Shown piece after piece: positions 27,132 to 39,214 of a stretch of DNA of 64,000 bases. Origin of the DNA: Paenibacillus sp. J31TS4 (GTDB taxonomy: Bacteria > Bacillota > Bacilli > Paenibacillales > NBRC-103111); contig NZ_BOSI01000006.1 of assembly GCF_018403265.1 (NCBI RefSeq), positions 1 to 64,000 on the forward strand, in the 5' to 3' direction. Numbering within the stretch: position 1 is the stretch's first letter; every line of letters begins with the position of its first letter. A model generated the notes under the pieces. The model had not been told where the DNA came from and did not search any database. It worked only from the letters and a program-made list of their open reading frames with translations. The position numbers and the translations under genes were made by a program.

Positions 27132-28379
27132 ATGGAACAACTGAGGAAACAAGACGAGGCGATACTGAGCGCAATGAGCCGGGAGCTCGGCCGTCAGCGC
27201 GACAAGATCGAGCTTATCGCTTCTGAGAACTTTGTAAGCGAAGCGGTTATGCAGGCGATGGGTTCGGTACTGACGAACAAGTACGCCGAAGGCTATCCGG
27301 GCAAGCGTTACTACGGCGGCTGCGAGTATGTCGACGAGGTGGAGACACTGGCGATCGAGCGGGCCAAAGAACTGTTCGGAGCCGAGCATGCGAACGTGCA
27401 GCCCCACTCGGGCGCGCAGGCCAACATGGCCGTGTACCTGGCCGTGCTTAAGCCGGGCGATACCGTTCTCGGCATGAACCTCGCACACGGCGGCCACCTG
27501 ACGCACGGTCATCCGGCCAACTCCTCGGGGGTCCTTTACAACTTCGTGGCGTACGGTGTGGATTCCGAGACGTTCCGCATCGACTACAACGAAGTCCGCA
27601 AGGCGGCCTTCAAGCATCGGCCGAAGCTGATTGTAGCCGGTGCGAGTGCCTATCCGCGCACGATCGACTTCGAAGCCCTTGCCTCCATTGCGAATGACGT
27701 GGGCGCGCTGCTCATGGTCGACATGGCGCATATCGCCGGTCTGGTAGCCGCTGGTCTCCATCCGAGCCCGGTGCCCCATGCGCATTTCGTCACCACGACG
27801 ACGCACAAGACGCTGCGCGGACCGCGCGGCGGCATGATCCTGTGCCGCAAGGCTTGGGCCAAGGAAATTGACAAGGCGGTCTTCCCTGGCTCCCAAGGCG
27901 GTCCTCTCATGCACGTCATCGCGGCCAAGGCCGTGTCGTTCGGAGAAGCGCTGCAGCCTTCGTTCAAGACCTACAGCGAGAACATTGTGAAGAACGCCCA
28001 GACGCTGGCGGAGACGCTCATGAGTGAAGGTCTTGACGTCGTGTCCGGCGGCACCGATAACCATCTGATGCTCGTCGATCTGCGCAGCATCAACCTGACC
28101 GGCAAGGAAGCGCAGCATCTGCTGGACGAAGTTGGCGTTACGGTGAACAAGAATGCGATTCCGTTCGACACGGCTAGCGCCTTCGTCACGAGCGGCATCC
28201 GGATCGGCACGCCGGCGGTCACCTCCCGCGGCATGGATCAGGAAGCGATGAAGACGATCGGCCAGATCATCGCCTTGACGCTCAAAAATCCGGAGGACGC
28301 AGCGGTCCACGAGCGCGTCCGCGGCATGATCAAGGAACTCACCGACCGGTTCCCGCTCTATCCGGAGCTTGTATACTAA
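27132..28379 (+). CDS. glyA: serine hydroxymethyltransferase
   Basis: PLP enzyme that moves the serine hydroxymethyl group to tetrahydrofolate, giving glycine and 5,10-methylene-THF. The 415-residue protein has PLP-lysine Lys226 in [14 protein letters not shown] and the N-terminal IASENFVS block. The start MEQLRKQ has AGGAGG upstream; the frame is open for 58 further codons but without support. It is last in the rpiB-ywlG-glyA operon and gives the ZTP riboswitch its logic. Confidence 0.97.
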   Translation: MEQLRKQDEAILSAMSRELGRQRDKIELIASENFVSEAVMQAMGSVLTNKYAEGYPGKRYYGGCEYVDEVETLAIERAKELFGAEHANVQPHSGAQANMAVYLAVLKPGDTVLGMNLAHGGHLTHGHPANSSGVLYNFVAYGVDSETFRIDYNEVRKAAFKHRPKLIVAGASAYPRTIDFEALASIANDVGALLMVDMAHIAGLVAAGLHPSPVPHAHFVTTTTHKTLRGPRGGMILCRKAWAKEIDKAVFPGSQGGPLMHVIAAKAVSFGEALQPSFKTYSENIVKNAQTLAETLMSEGLDVVSGGTDNHLMLVDLRSINLTGKEAQHLLDEVGVTVNKNAIPFDTASAFVTSGIRIGTPAVTSRGMDQEAMKTIGQIIALTLKNPEDAAVHERVRGMIKELTDRFPLYPELVY

Positions 28380-28404
28380 TCGGCTGGCTTGCCGCCAGCT
28401 TGGC

Positions 28405-28443
28405 GCCCTCTGCTTCCCTTCGCCCGGGACGGAGGGCTTTTTT
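28405..28443 (+). terminator. glyA terminator
   Basis: GCCCTC pairs with GAGGGC around a 21-base loop and runs into TTTTTT. It ends the operon; 28444-28610 beyond it holds nothing recognisable. Confidence 0.8.
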
Positions 28444-28611
28444 ACGGGTTGGGGAGGGCGGAATCCAGGCAGTCCATCGGGAAAACCGCGTCTTTTCTTC
28501 GTCCCTGAAGGAGCTCCGCCCGCCATACCGAAGGCTGTCCGGCACTCAGCCGGACAAAGCCTTTTTAGGTGCCGCAGAGGAAGGAAAAATTGCCGGGAGA
28601 GACTTTCCGGG

Positions 28612-28645
28612 CGATACGTGTATCGTTCGGATTTTGTGGTATAAT
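28612..28645 (+). promoter_or_regulatory. upp promoter with overlapping inverted repeat
   Basis: TGgTATAAT (28637-28645) is an extended -10. The -35 zone is covered by the inverted repeat CGATAC-gt-GTATCG (28612-28625), a possible regulator site. The leader contains an 8-bp hairpin AAAGTGGT/ACCACTTT (about 28665-28689); no PyrR-type binding loop is seen. Confidence 0.6.
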
Positions 28646-28754
28646 GTACAGGGTTTGTGGCAAAAGTGGTGAGAGATAGACCACTTTCGACATTATTCAA
28701 CGGAATATGCCGCACGGCAGTTTTCTCTAATCACCTGCAATGGGAGGGCACACA

Positions 28755-29384
28755 ATGGGCAGGGTTTTCGTATGCGATCATCCTCTAATCCAACACAAAT
28801 TGACATTCATACGGGACGAAGCCACTAGGACCAAAGATTTTCGCGAGCTGGTCGACGAAGTGGCGACGTTAATGGCGTACGAAATTACGAGGGAGATCCC
28901 TCTGGAGAACATCTCGGTCAAGACCCCGGTCGCGACCGCCGAATGCAAGATTATCTCCGGCCGGATGCTCGGCCTCATTCCGATTCTCCGCGCCGGTCTC
29001 GGCATGGTCGACGGCGTACTGAAGCTGCTCCCTGCGGCCAAAGTGGGCCATGTCGGCCTGTACCGCGATCCGGAGACGCTGCAGCCTGTCGAATACTACA
29101 CGAAGCTTCCGACGGACGTAACCGAGCGCGAGCTTATCGTCATCGACCCGATGCTGGCGACGGGCGGCTCGGCCAACGCGGCTATCGACGTTCTAAAGCG
29201 GCGCAACTGCACGCAGATCAAGCTGATGTGCCTCATCGCGGCTCCCGAGGGAGTCAAGGCGGTGCAGGAAGCGCACCCGGACGTCGACATTTACGTAGCG
29301 GCTATCGACGACTATCTGGACGAGCATGGGTATATCATCCCGGGGCTCGGAGACGCGGGAGACCGGCTGTTCGGCACGAAGTAA
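28755..29384 (+). CDS. upp: uracil phosphoribosyltransferase
   Basis: Salvages uracil with PRPP to UMP. At 209 residues it equals the Bacillus enzyme when started at [10 protein letters not shown], with GGGAGGG 6-7 bases upstream; ATG 28740 is rejected because it lies within the binding site. The PRPP loop [12 protein letters not shown] and the uracil-site [13 protein letters not shown] are intact. It has its own promoter and is followed by wecB after 38 bases. Confidence 0.97.
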   Translation: MGRVFVCDHPLIQHKLTFIRDEATRTKDFRELVDEVATLMAYEITREIPLENISVKTPVATAECKIISGRMLGLIPILRAGLGMVDGVLKLLPAAKVGHVGLYRDPETLQPVEYYTKLPTDVTERELIVIDPMLATGGSANAAIDVLKRRNCTQIKLMCLIAAPEGVKAVQEAHPDVDIYVAAIDDYLDEHGYIIPGLGDAGDRLFGTK

Positions 29385-29422
29385 CGAGAGAGTAGGAACG
29401 GGAGAGAAGGGGGAGACCGGAA

Positions 29423-30565
29423 GTGAAACGCTTGAAGGTCATGACCGTGTTCGGGACGCGTCCCGAAGCGATCAAGATGGTGCCGCTGATCGAGGAATTG
29501 AAGAGGCATCCCGAAGAGATAGAGTCGCTGGTCTGCGTAACGGCCCAGCACAGGGAAATTATGGACCAGGTGCTCGAGACGTTCCAGATCAAGCCGGATT
29601 ACGATCTGGACATCATGCGGGAGCGCCAGACGCTCAATGAGCTGGCCGTCCGTGTGTTGTCGGGTCTGGACGGCGTGCTGAGGGAGGCCAAGCCGGATAT
29701 CGTGCTCGTGCACGGCGACACATCCACCACGTTCCTCGCCAGCTACGCGGCGTTCCTGCAGCAGATCAAGGTCGGACATGTCGAGGCGGGGCTCAGGACG
29801 TGGAACAAGCTGTCGCCGTATCCCGAGGAGATGAACCGCCAGCTGACCGGCGTGTTGTCCGATCTGCACTTTGCCCCGACCGACTGGTCCGCAGGCAATC
29901 TGCGCAAGGAGAACAAACCGGAAGAGGCCATTTTCGTCACCGGCAACACGGTTACCGACGTGCCGCAATACACAGTGCGCGACACCTATACCCACCCTGT
30001 GCTCGACTGGGCCAAGGGCAGCCGCCTCGTGCTGATGACCGCTCACCGGCGCGAATCGCAGGGCGAACCGCACCGGAATATTTTCCGGGCCGTCCGCCGA
30101 ATCGCCGACGAGTACGAGGATATCAAGATCGTCTATCCCGTACATCCGAGTCCGGCCGTTCGCGAACCGGCACACGAGATGCTCGGCGATCACCCGCGGA
30201 TTAAGCTGATTGAGCCACTGGACGTTATCGATATGTATAACTTCTACCCGTATACCCACCTGATCGTTACCGACTCGGGGGGCGTGCAAGAAGAAGCTCC
30301 TTCTTTTGGAATACCGACTCTTGTCTTGCGTGAAACTACGGAGCGTCCCGAAGGGATCGAAGCCGGAGTTCTCGAGCTGGTCGGCACGGACGAGCAGTAT
30401 GTCTACAGCCGCATGAACGCGCTTCTTTCCGATCACGAGCTGTACGACAAGATGAGCAAAGCGGCGAATCCTTATGGCGACGGGCAAGCCTCCAAGCGGA
30501 TCGTCCAGGCCATTTTGTACCATTTCGGTCTCGCGACCGAGCCGCCTGCACCTTTCGGCTCCTAG
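29423..30565 (+). CDS. wecB: UDP-N-acetylglucosamine 2-epimerase (non-hydrolysing)
   Basis: Converts UDP-GlcNAc to UDP-ManNAc for teichoic-acid linkage units or S-layer-anchoring polymers. The 380-residue GT-B-like protein has VFGTRPEAIKM at the start, HGDTSTT, GHVEAGLRT, TAHRRES and TDSGGVQEEAP, all family hallmarks. GTG start with GGGGGA upstream. Lies between upp and the atp operon, as in Bacillus (yvyH/mnaA). Confidence 0.95.
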   Translation: MKRLKVMTVFGTRPEAIKMVPLIEELKRHPEEIESLVCVTAQHREIMDQVLETFQIKPDYDLDIMRERQTLNELAVRVLSGLDGVLREAKPDIVLVHGDTSTTFLASYAAFLQQIKVGHVEAGLRTWNKLSPYPEEMNRQLTGVLSDLHFAPTDWSAGNLRKENKPEEAIFVTGNTVTDVPQYTVRDTYTHPVLDWAKGSRLVLMTAHRRESQGEPHRNIFRAVRRIADEYEDIKIVYPVHPSPAVREPAHEMLGDHPRIKLIEPLDVIDMYNFYPYTHLIVTDSGGVQEEAPSFGIPTLVLRETTERPEGIEAGVLELVGTDEQYVYSRMNALLSDHELYDKMSKAANPYGDGQASKRIVQAILYHFGLATEPPAPFGS

Positions 30566-30610
30566 GACTGGACGGGAAGTGAACACCATACAGTTTCGCT
30601 GTCTGGTTTG

Positions 30611-30652
30611 GATCTCGAAAAAAGCCAGGGAATTCAAGGGTTTTTCGAGATC
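30611..30652. repeat. perfect 12-bp inverted repeat
   Basis: GATCTCGAAAAA (30611-30622) and TTTTTCGAGATC (30641-30652) are exact reverse complements around an 18-base loop. It lies after wecB and 30 bases before the atp promoter. T residues are inside the stem rather than after it, so it is not a standard terminator. Confidence 0.6.
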
Positions 30653-30681
30653 CGTTCACATAATGTTTGGATTTATTACAA

Positions 30682-30711
30682 TTGACAAACCTAACATTCC
30701 TTTATTAAAAT
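30682..30711 (+). promoter_or_regulatory. ATP synthase operon promoter
   Basis: A perfect TTGACA (30682-30687) with TTAAAA (spacer 17) or TAAAAT (spacer 18) as the -10. The leader to atpZ is about 120 bases. Confidence 0.8.
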
Positions 30712-30839
30712 GAATGAGGATTTATAGCAGAATAGTGGGCATATTTTGTCCCCTGGCACTAGTTTCCTGCCACCCGTTTTTTGGTGATGGCGGTTGATTG
30801 CGGATCGCTTTGCACACGCTCCCGATTAAGGAGGGGGTT

Positions 30840-31073
30840 ATGAAGAAGTCCGGATTTGACAACAGTCCCTGGCGGGCCGCGGGCCTGGTCGGCGCCGTAG
30901 GTATCGACATCGTCGTCTGCATGCTGCTCGGCTATTTCGCCGGCTCCTGGATGAGCGGGTACATGGGAGGAAACAAGCTTTGGATCGCCGGAGGATTGCT
31001 CGCCGGTCTTTTTATTGGAATCCTCAATGTCATTTTCTTGATCAAGTTTTTCCTGGAGGAAACGAATGAATGA
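30840..31073 (+). CDS. atpZ: AtpZ-like small membrane protein of the ATP synthase operon
   Basis: 77-residue protein with two helices (about 10-32 and 43-70) of the AtpZ/AtpI family, which helps assemble or stabilise the F-type ATPase and has been linked to Mg2+/Ca2+ uptake. ATG at 30840 follows AAGGAGGGGG. It overlaps atpI by 8 bases. First gene of the operon. Confidence 0.8.
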   Translation: MKKSGFDNSPWRAAGLVGAVGIDIVVCMLLGYFAGSWMSGYMGGNKLWIAGGLLAGLFIGILNVIFLIKFFLEETNE

Positions 31074-31437
31074 GTTGTCTGCCTATGTCAGGCGGATTGG
31101 CCGGGTTGTCCTGCTGATCGTGGCAGCGGAGCTGATGGTATATGCACTGTGGCCTGAAGCGAAAGCCCTTGCAGCCGGTCTGCTGCTGGGGACAATCGTC
31201 AGTTTCCTTAACGCTCTGCTTCTTCGACTGCGAATCGAGCGTCTGTCCGAGCTGATGGCTGGCATGCAGCCCGGCAAGAAACGGCCCTCGCTTGCTTTCG
31301 TCTCCAGAATTTGCATGAGCCTGCTGGCTGTCATGACAGCGGTGAAATTTCCCCAATTCGATCTTGTGGGCACTATTATCGGATTGTTTATCGTACAGTT
31401 TGTTGCTTTGCTAGGACTCGCCTTTGTCAAAAAATGA
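31066..31437 (+). CDS. atpI: ATP synthase subunit I
   Basis: 123-residue membrane protein with four helices in two hairpins, typical of AtpI, a chaperone for c-ring assembly. The short loop between the hairpins is basic (PGKKRPS). Overlaps atpZ by 8 bases and precedes atpB by 27. Confidence 0.85.
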   Translation: MNELSAYVRRIGRVVLLIVAAELMVYALWPEAKALAAGLLLGTIVSFLNALLLRLRIERLSELMAGMQPGKKRPSLAFVSRICMSLLAVMTAVKFPQFDLVGTIIGLFIVQFVALLGLAFVKK

Positions 31438-31464
31438 GTCATCGGAAAGGGGTGAATTTAGAAG

Positions 31465-32235
31465 ATGCATGAATACCCGATATGGGAAGTAGGGCCCTTT
31501 AACATTGATCTCTCGACCTTCCTGGGCATTATCGTAAGCTTCGTGGTTGTGTTCGTATTAGCGAGACTTGCCGTCCGCAACCTCTCTGTCGACAATCCAT
31601 CCAGAATGCAGAACTTTATGGAATGGGTCATTGAGTTTGTTCAGAACCTGGTGGCAAGCACCATGGATCTCAAGAAAGGCAGACCTTACATTGCGCTTGG
31701 GATTACGCTGATCATGTTCATTCTCGTTTCCAACCTTCTCGGCTTGCCGTTCGCTATCGTGACGGGACACCAGGAAGAAGTTACGTTGCTGGGCTACCCG
31801 GTTGTGTCCGAAGCGACCATCAGCGCCGCTCACGGCGAGCATGGAGCAGAGGTGGTATGGTGGAAATCGCCTACCGCGGACCTTTCCGTTACCTTCGGGC
31901 TAGCTATCATGGTGTTCGTCTTGACGAACTTCCTTGGGCTCACCCGGAACACGAAGCATTATCTGAAACACTTTGTTGAGCCTTACCCGATTTTCCTTCC
32001 GCTGAATATCATCGAGCAGCTGGCCAAACCTTTGACACTCGGCCTTCGTTTGTTTGCGAATATTTTTGCGGGCGAGGTCCTGATCGCCACGATTGTTATG
32101 GCCGGTTGGTTCGGCATACCGCTGCTTGCCGCATGGCAGGGCTTCAGTATATTTGTCGGCGCCATCCAGGCGTTCCTGTTTACCATCTTGACCATGGTGT
32201 ACATAGCGCAAGCGAGTGTGCACGAGGAGCATTAA
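31465..32235 (+). CDS. atpB: ATP synthase F0 subunit a
   Basis: Proton channel half of the F0 sector. The 256 residues give five or six helices; the essential arginine is R195 in LGLRLFANIFAGE. The segment between helices 2 and 3 holds a hydrophilic loop with HGEHGAE. Followed by a 100-base gap before atpE. Confidence 0.96.
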   Translation: MHEYPIWEVGPFNIDLSTFLGIIVSFVVVFVLARLAVRNLSVDNPSRMQNFMEWVIEFVQNLVASTMDLKKGRPYIALGITLIMFILVSNLLGLPFAIVTGHQEEVTLLGYPVVSEATISAAHGEHGAEVVWWKSPTADLSVTFGLAIMVFVLTNFLGLTRNTKHYLKHFVEPYPIFLPLNIIEQLAKPLTLGLRLFANIFAGEVLIATIVMAGWFGIPLLAAWQGFSIFVGAIQAFLFTILTMVYIAQASVHEEH

Positions 32236-32267
32236 GGAAGTTATGATCGACCTGCGTCCGGGTTTGA

Positions 32268-32552
<285 letters not shown>

Positions 32553-32663
32553 TTTCCAATAGGACCAGGTTTGGCGGGGAAGGCCTAAGCCATCCACGCC
32601 TTACTTTTGCTTTTCCTAACCTATAGCAAGGCTTTCCAGGAGTATAGAAGGGAGTGACACCGT

Positions 32664-33149
32664 TTGTCTTTTCATTGGGAATCGTTAGTATTTGCGATGC
32701 TCGCGTTTCTGATCCTTTACTGGTTGCTTAATAAATACGCGTTCGGCCCTCTCTTCGGCATTATGGAGCAGCGCCGGAAGCTTGTGCAGGACCAACTGCA
32801 ATCCGCAGAGCAAAACCGTACCCAATCCGAGCAGCTTCTTGCCGAGCAGAAGCAGGCGATTGAAGAAGCGCGCAAGGAAGCGTACAGCATTATCGAACAG
32901 GCGAAGCAAACGAGCACGCGGCAGGCGGACGAAATCATGTCTGCGGCAAAAGCGGAGGCGAACCGCCTGAAAGAAGAAGCTGTCAAAGAAATCGAGAACG
33001 AGAAGAACAAAGCGGTCGGTGCCGTTCGCAGCCAGGTCAGCGGTCTGGCCGTTATGATCGCATCGAAGATTATCGAGAAGCAGGTTGACGCCAAGGCGCA
33101 GGAAGAGTTGATTGACCAATACCTGAATGAGGTAGGGGGCAAACAATGA
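32664..33149 (+). CDS. atpF: ATP synthase F0 subunit b
   Basis: Peripheral stalk subunit: one N-terminal membrane helix (about 7-25) and a long, charged helix rich in Gln, Glu, Lys and Ala (about 30-160) that dimerises. 161 residues. TTG start with GGGAG upstream. Overlaps atpH by 4 bases (ATGA). Confidence 0.93.
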   Translation: MSFHWESLVFAMLAFLILYWLLNKYAFGPLFGIMEQRRKLVQDQLQSAEQNRTQSEQLLAEQKQAIEEARKEAYSIIEQAKQTSTRQADEIMSAAKAEANRLKEEAVKEIENEKNKAVGAVRSQVSGLAVMIASKIIEKQVDAKAQEELIDQYLNEVGGKQ

Positions 33150-33697
33150 GCGGCGAAGCGATCGTAGCGAAACGTTATGCCAAGGCGCTGTTCGATGTGG
33201 CTCTGGGCCAGCAGCAAGTCGCCCAGGTGGAGGAGCAATTGAAGCTGGTTGCGGATTCGCTGAAGAGCAATCCGGAGTTCGATAAGCTTCTGCGCCATCC
33301 GAACATCGACACGTCCGCCAAAGTCGACATGCTGCAAGCCGTGTTCCAGAATGGCGTATCGGAATCCGTTCTGAACACCATCTCCCTGCTGATTGAGAGA
33401 GGCCGTGCCTCTATCCTTGCTTCGCTTACGGACGAATATATCAAGATTGCGAACGAGGCGCTCGGCCAAGCGAAGGCCGTCGTCACGTCCCCCGCTCCGC
33501 TGACGGAGCAGGAGCAATCGGAAATCGCCGCCCGCTTCAGCCAATTGACCGGCAAGAAGATCGTGCTCGAGAATGTCATCAACCCGGCACTCATCGGCGG
33601 CCTGCAGGTACGGATCGGTGACCGCTTGTATGACGGCAGCTTGTCCGGCAAGCTCACCAGGCTCAGCAAATCGTTGTCTGCTTCTCAAGCACTATAG
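33146..33697 (+). CDS. atpH: ATP synthase F1 subunit delta
   Basis: Links the peripheral stalk to the top of F1. The 183 residues have the N-terminal six-helix bundle with AKRYAKALFDVA and the conserved C-terminal block IGGLQVRIGDRLYDGSL. ATG overlaps the atpF stop. Confidence 0.95.
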   Translation: MSGEAIVAKRYAKALFDVALGQQQVAQVEEQLKLVADSLKSNPEFDKLLRHPNIDTSAKVDMLQAVFQNGVSESVLNTISLLIERGRASILASLTDEYIKIANEALGQAKAVVTSPAPLTEQEQSEIAARFSQLTGKKIVLENVINPALIGGLQVRIGDRLYDGSLSGKLTRLSKSLSASQAL

Positions 33698-33713
33698 ATA
33701 GGGGTGAACGTAG

Positions 33714-35228
<1,515 letters not shown>

Positions 35229-35249
35229 CAGAAGGGGTGGTGAAACAGC

Positions 35250-36110
35250 ATGGCAAAAGGAATGCGCGAGATCAAGCGCCAAATAAAGAGCAAGCAGAAT
35301 ATGAAGCAAATCACCAAGGCCATGGAATTGGTGGCTGCTTCGAAACTGAGACGTGCCCAGGAAAGCGCGGAAGCGGCTCGTCCCTATGCCGACAAGATTA
35401 AAGAAGTGATCGGAAGCATTGCGGCCGGTACCAAAGGGGTCCAGCATCCGATGCTTCAGGCAAGAGAGATCCGCAAAACCGCTTATCTGGTCATCACCTC
35501 CGACCGCGGACTTGCAGGCGGCTACAACGCGAACGTGCTGCGGAAGCTTGTTGCCACCATCCGTGAGAACCACCGGTCGGAAGACGAGTATTCCGTATTC
35601 GTGATCGGCCGCAAAGGCCGGGATTTCCTCCGTCAGCGGAAGATTCCGATTGTCGAGGAAGTGACCGGACTGAGTGATTCCCCCAAGTTTTCCGATATCA
35701 AGGCGATCGCAAGTTCTGTCGTCTCCAAATTTGAGGATGGCACGTACGACCGGTTATACCTCTTGTATAACCAGTTCGTGAATGCCCTGACACAAATTCC
35801 GGTGATGAAGCAGCTGCTGCCGCTCGCCGATATGGAGCAGACAGGGGCCGTCGCGAATTACGAATACGAGCCGTCGCCGGAAGGCGTGCTCGACGTACTG
35901 CTCCCGCGTTATGCCGAGACGCTGATCTTCAGCTCCCTGCTGGAAGGCAAGGCGAGTGAGTTCGGTGCCCGGATGACCGCCATGGGCAGCGCGACGAAGA
36001 ACGCGACGAAGATGATCAACAACTTGACGCTTGTCTACAACCGTGCCCGCCAGGCGGCCATCACGCAAGAAATTGCGGAGATCGTCAGCGGAGCGAACGC
36101 ACAGCAATAA
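35250..36110 (+). CDS. atpG: ATP synthase F1 subunit gamma
   Basis: Central shaft of the rotor, 286 residues. N-terminal helix with MREIKRQIKSKQNMKQITKA and C-terminal helix ending NRARQAAITQEIAEIVSGA form the coiled coil in the F1 cavity; the Rossmann-like middle contains TSDRGLAGGYN. Confidence 0.97.
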   Translation: MAKGMREIKRQIKSKQNMKQITKAMELVAASKLRRAQESAEAARPYADKIKEVIGSIAAGTKGVQHPMLQAREIRKTAYLVITSDRGLAGGYNANVLRKLVATIRENHRSEDEYSVFVIGRKGRDFLRQRKIPIVEEVTGLSDSPKFSDIKAIASSVVSKFEDGTYDRLYLLYNQFVNALTQIPVMKQLLPLADMEQTGAVANYEYEPSPEGVLDVLLPRYAETLIFSSLLEGKASEFGARMTAMGSATKNATKMINNLTLVYNRARQAAITQEIAEIVSGANAQQ

Positions 36111-36115
36111 TAGAC

Positions 36116-36153
36116 CATGCGGCAGCCCGCGCTTGCGGGCAGCCGGCCGCATG
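36116..36153 (+). other. stable hairpin between atpG and atpD
   Basis: CATGCGGC (36116-36123) pairs with GCCGCATG (36146-36153), and inside it GCCCGC/GCGGGC closes on a 4-base loop (36125-36140). No T tract, so it is an intercistronic structure rather than a terminator. Confidence 0.6.
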
Positions 36154-36172
36154 AAGGCAGCACAATCTGTAA

Positions 36173-37594
<1,422 letters not shown>

Positions 37595-37619
37595 TGGCAA
37601 CGCGGCATGAGCCTGCATA

Positions 37620-37640
37620 GGAGCTCTCTCCGAGAGCTCC
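37620..37640 (+). other. hairpin between atpD and atpC
   Basis: GGAGCTCTC pairs perfectly with GAGAGCTCC around a 3-base loop. It lies in an unusually long (136-base) gap within the operon; no T tract follows. Confidence 0.6.
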
Positions 37641-37730
37641 CTGCATGGTTGACGAAGAGAGTTTCCTGACGCAAGCTCCGTCCCGGTTTGCCGAGGCGGA
37701 CTTGCCCGGGAATTCTTAGGAGGTATCGGT

Positions 37731-38129
37731 GTGAGCACATTTTTATTGGAAATCGTTACCCCGGAGCGGAAAATGTACGCGGAGCCCGTGAACATGGTCA
37801 GCGTGAAAGGGGTCGAAGGGGAGCTGGGCATTCTGCCTAACCACATTCCGTTGGTTACTCCTTTGAAGATCGCCCCGGTTACCATTAAAAAAGGGAATAC
37901 TTCGGAAGTGCTGGCTGTCAACGGCGGCTTCATGGAAGTCCGGAAGGACAAAGTCGTGATTCTTGCCGAGAGCGCAGAATTCCCGCAAGACATTGATGTG
38001 GAGCGGGCGCAAGCGGCGAAGCAGAGAGCGGAAAGCCGTCTGAAAGCCAAGCAGGATGAGTATGACTTCCGCCGGGCGGAACTGGCGATGCAGCGGGCAA
38101 TGAACCGTTTGGACGTCGCAAACCGGTAA
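37731..38129 (+). CDS. atpC: ATP synthase F1 subunit epsilon
   Basis: Rotor subunit and internal inhibitor, 132 residues. N-terminal beta sandwich (LEIVTPERKMYAEPV, GELGILPNHIPL) and a two-helix C-terminal domain (about 88-130). GTG start with AGGAGG upstream. Last gene of the operon. Confidence 0.95.
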   Translation: MSTFLLEIVTPERKMYAEPVNMVSVKGVEGELGILPNHIPLVTPLKIAPVTIKKGNTSEVLAVNGGFMEVRKDKVVILAESAEFPQDIDVERAQAAKQRAESRLKAKQDEYDFRRAELAMQRAMNRLDVANR

Positions 38130-38132
38130 TCG

Positions 38133-38168
38133 AAAGCGTAAGGGAACCGATCCCTTGCGCTTTTTTTG
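38133..38168 (+). terminator. ATP synthase operon terminator
   Basis: AAAGCGTAAGGGA pairs with TCCCTTGCGCTTT (one mismatch/G-T pair) and is followed by a run of T. Confidence 0.92.
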
Positions 38169-38236
38169 TTGTCGGTATATTGTCGCAAAATAGGAAAAAA
38201 TGCCGGTTAAGCCCCTATCTTCCGAAAGCCCGTCAG

Positions 38237-38301
38237 GTCAGGCGGGACAAGCCTGACAACGCTTTCTTTTCGTGGACATATTTTCCCATCGTTGTTATAA
38301 T
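38237..38301 (+). promoter_or_regulatory. nuo operon promoter with upstream inverted repeat
   Basis: TGGACA (38273-38278), 17 bases, perfect TATAAT (38296-38301). An inverted repeat GTCAGGC/GCCTGAC (38237-38243 and 38251-38257) lies 15 bases above the -35 and could bind an activator or repressor. Confidence 0.75.
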
Positions 38302-38342
38302 TGTGAAAGATTTGAACACCACAGCGAGGAGGGGGTCCAGCG

Positions 38343-38711
38343 ATGATGTATACCAATAATTATGTCATTGTCGCCATCTTTGCAGCGTTGGCCGTTTTTC
38401 TTCCGGTCGCCGCTCTGACGGTAGGCAAGCTTCTCCGGCCAAGCCGGCCGCTCGAGGAGAAGCTCACTACGTATGAAAGCGGTAACGAGCCGGTAGGGGA
38501 AGGACAGGTGCGGTTCAACATCCGCTACTATCTGTTTGCGCTGATGTTTGTTGTGTTCGATGTGGAGACGGTGTTCCTGTATCCATGGGCGGTCGCTTAT
38601 AACCAGCTCGGGTTGTTCGCCCTCGTGGAGATGTGTATTTTTGTATCACTTCTGATTGTCGGTCTTCTCTATGCCTGGAAGAAGAAGGTGCTGCAATGGA
38701 CCTCAGTTTAG
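38343..38711 (+). CDS. nuoA: NADH-quinone oxidoreductase subunit A
   Basis: Membrane subunit of complex I with three helices, 122 residues. The loop after helix 1 holds [20 protein letters not shown], and [15 protein letters not shown] is the family hallmark. First of 11 tightly packed nuo genes; ATG after GAGGAGGGGG. Confidence 0.95.
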   Translation: MMYTNNYVIVAIFAALAVFLPVAALTVGKLLRPSRPLEEKLTTYESGNEPVGEGQVRFNIRYYLFALMFVVFDVETVFLYPWAVAYNQLGLFALVEMCIFVSLLIVGLLYAWKKKVLQWTSV

Positions 38712-39214
38712 AATCGATCTCTCCGGAGGAGAGACAGGAGCTTGACCGGAATGTGTTCATGACGACGCTGGAGCAGCTCAAGGCTTGGGCAAGGAGCAAT
38801 TCGCTCTGGCCGCTCACGTTTGGGCTTGCTTGCTGTGCCATCGAAATGATGGGGACAGGAGGCTCCCATTACGACCTCGACCGGTTCGGCGTCATCTTCC
38901 GGACCTCGCCCCGTCAGTCCGACGTAATGATCGTAGCGGGAACGGTAACGAAGAAGATGGCGCCTCTGCTGCGCCGTCTGTACGAACAGATGCCCGAGCC
39001 CAAGTGGGTCATCGCGATGGGCTCCTGCGCGACGGCTGGAGGGCCCTATGTGAAGTCGTACGCCGTCGTCAAGGGAGTGGACCAGGTGGTCCCGGTCGAT
39101 ATCTACATACCTGGCTGTCCGCCGAATCCGGCGGCGCTGATCTACGGCATCAACAAGCTGCAGGAGAAGATTCGCTACGAAGCGAAAACCGGGAAGCAGG
39201 TGACGAGCCGATGA
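38696..39214 (+). CDS. nuoB: NADH-quinone oxidoreductase subunit B
   Basis: Carries the terminal 4Fe-4S cluster N2 next to the quinone site. Ligands are Cys46, Cys47, Cys111 and Cys141 ([23 protein letters not shown]). 172 residues from ATG 38696, inside the end of nuoA (16-base overlap). Confidence 0.96.
   Translation: MDLSLESISPEERQELDRNVFMTTLEQLKAWARSNSLWPLTFGLACCAIEMMGTGGSHYDLDRFGVIFRTSPRQSDVMIVAGTVTKKMAPLLRRLYEQMPEPKWVIAMGSCATAGGPYVKSYAVVKGVDQVVPVDIYIPGCPPNPAALIYGINKLQEKIRYEAKTGKQVTSR

Noticed and set aside
27093..28715. 540-residue reading frame on the minus strand
   Set aside because: Antisense to glyA with shadow composition and no family motif.
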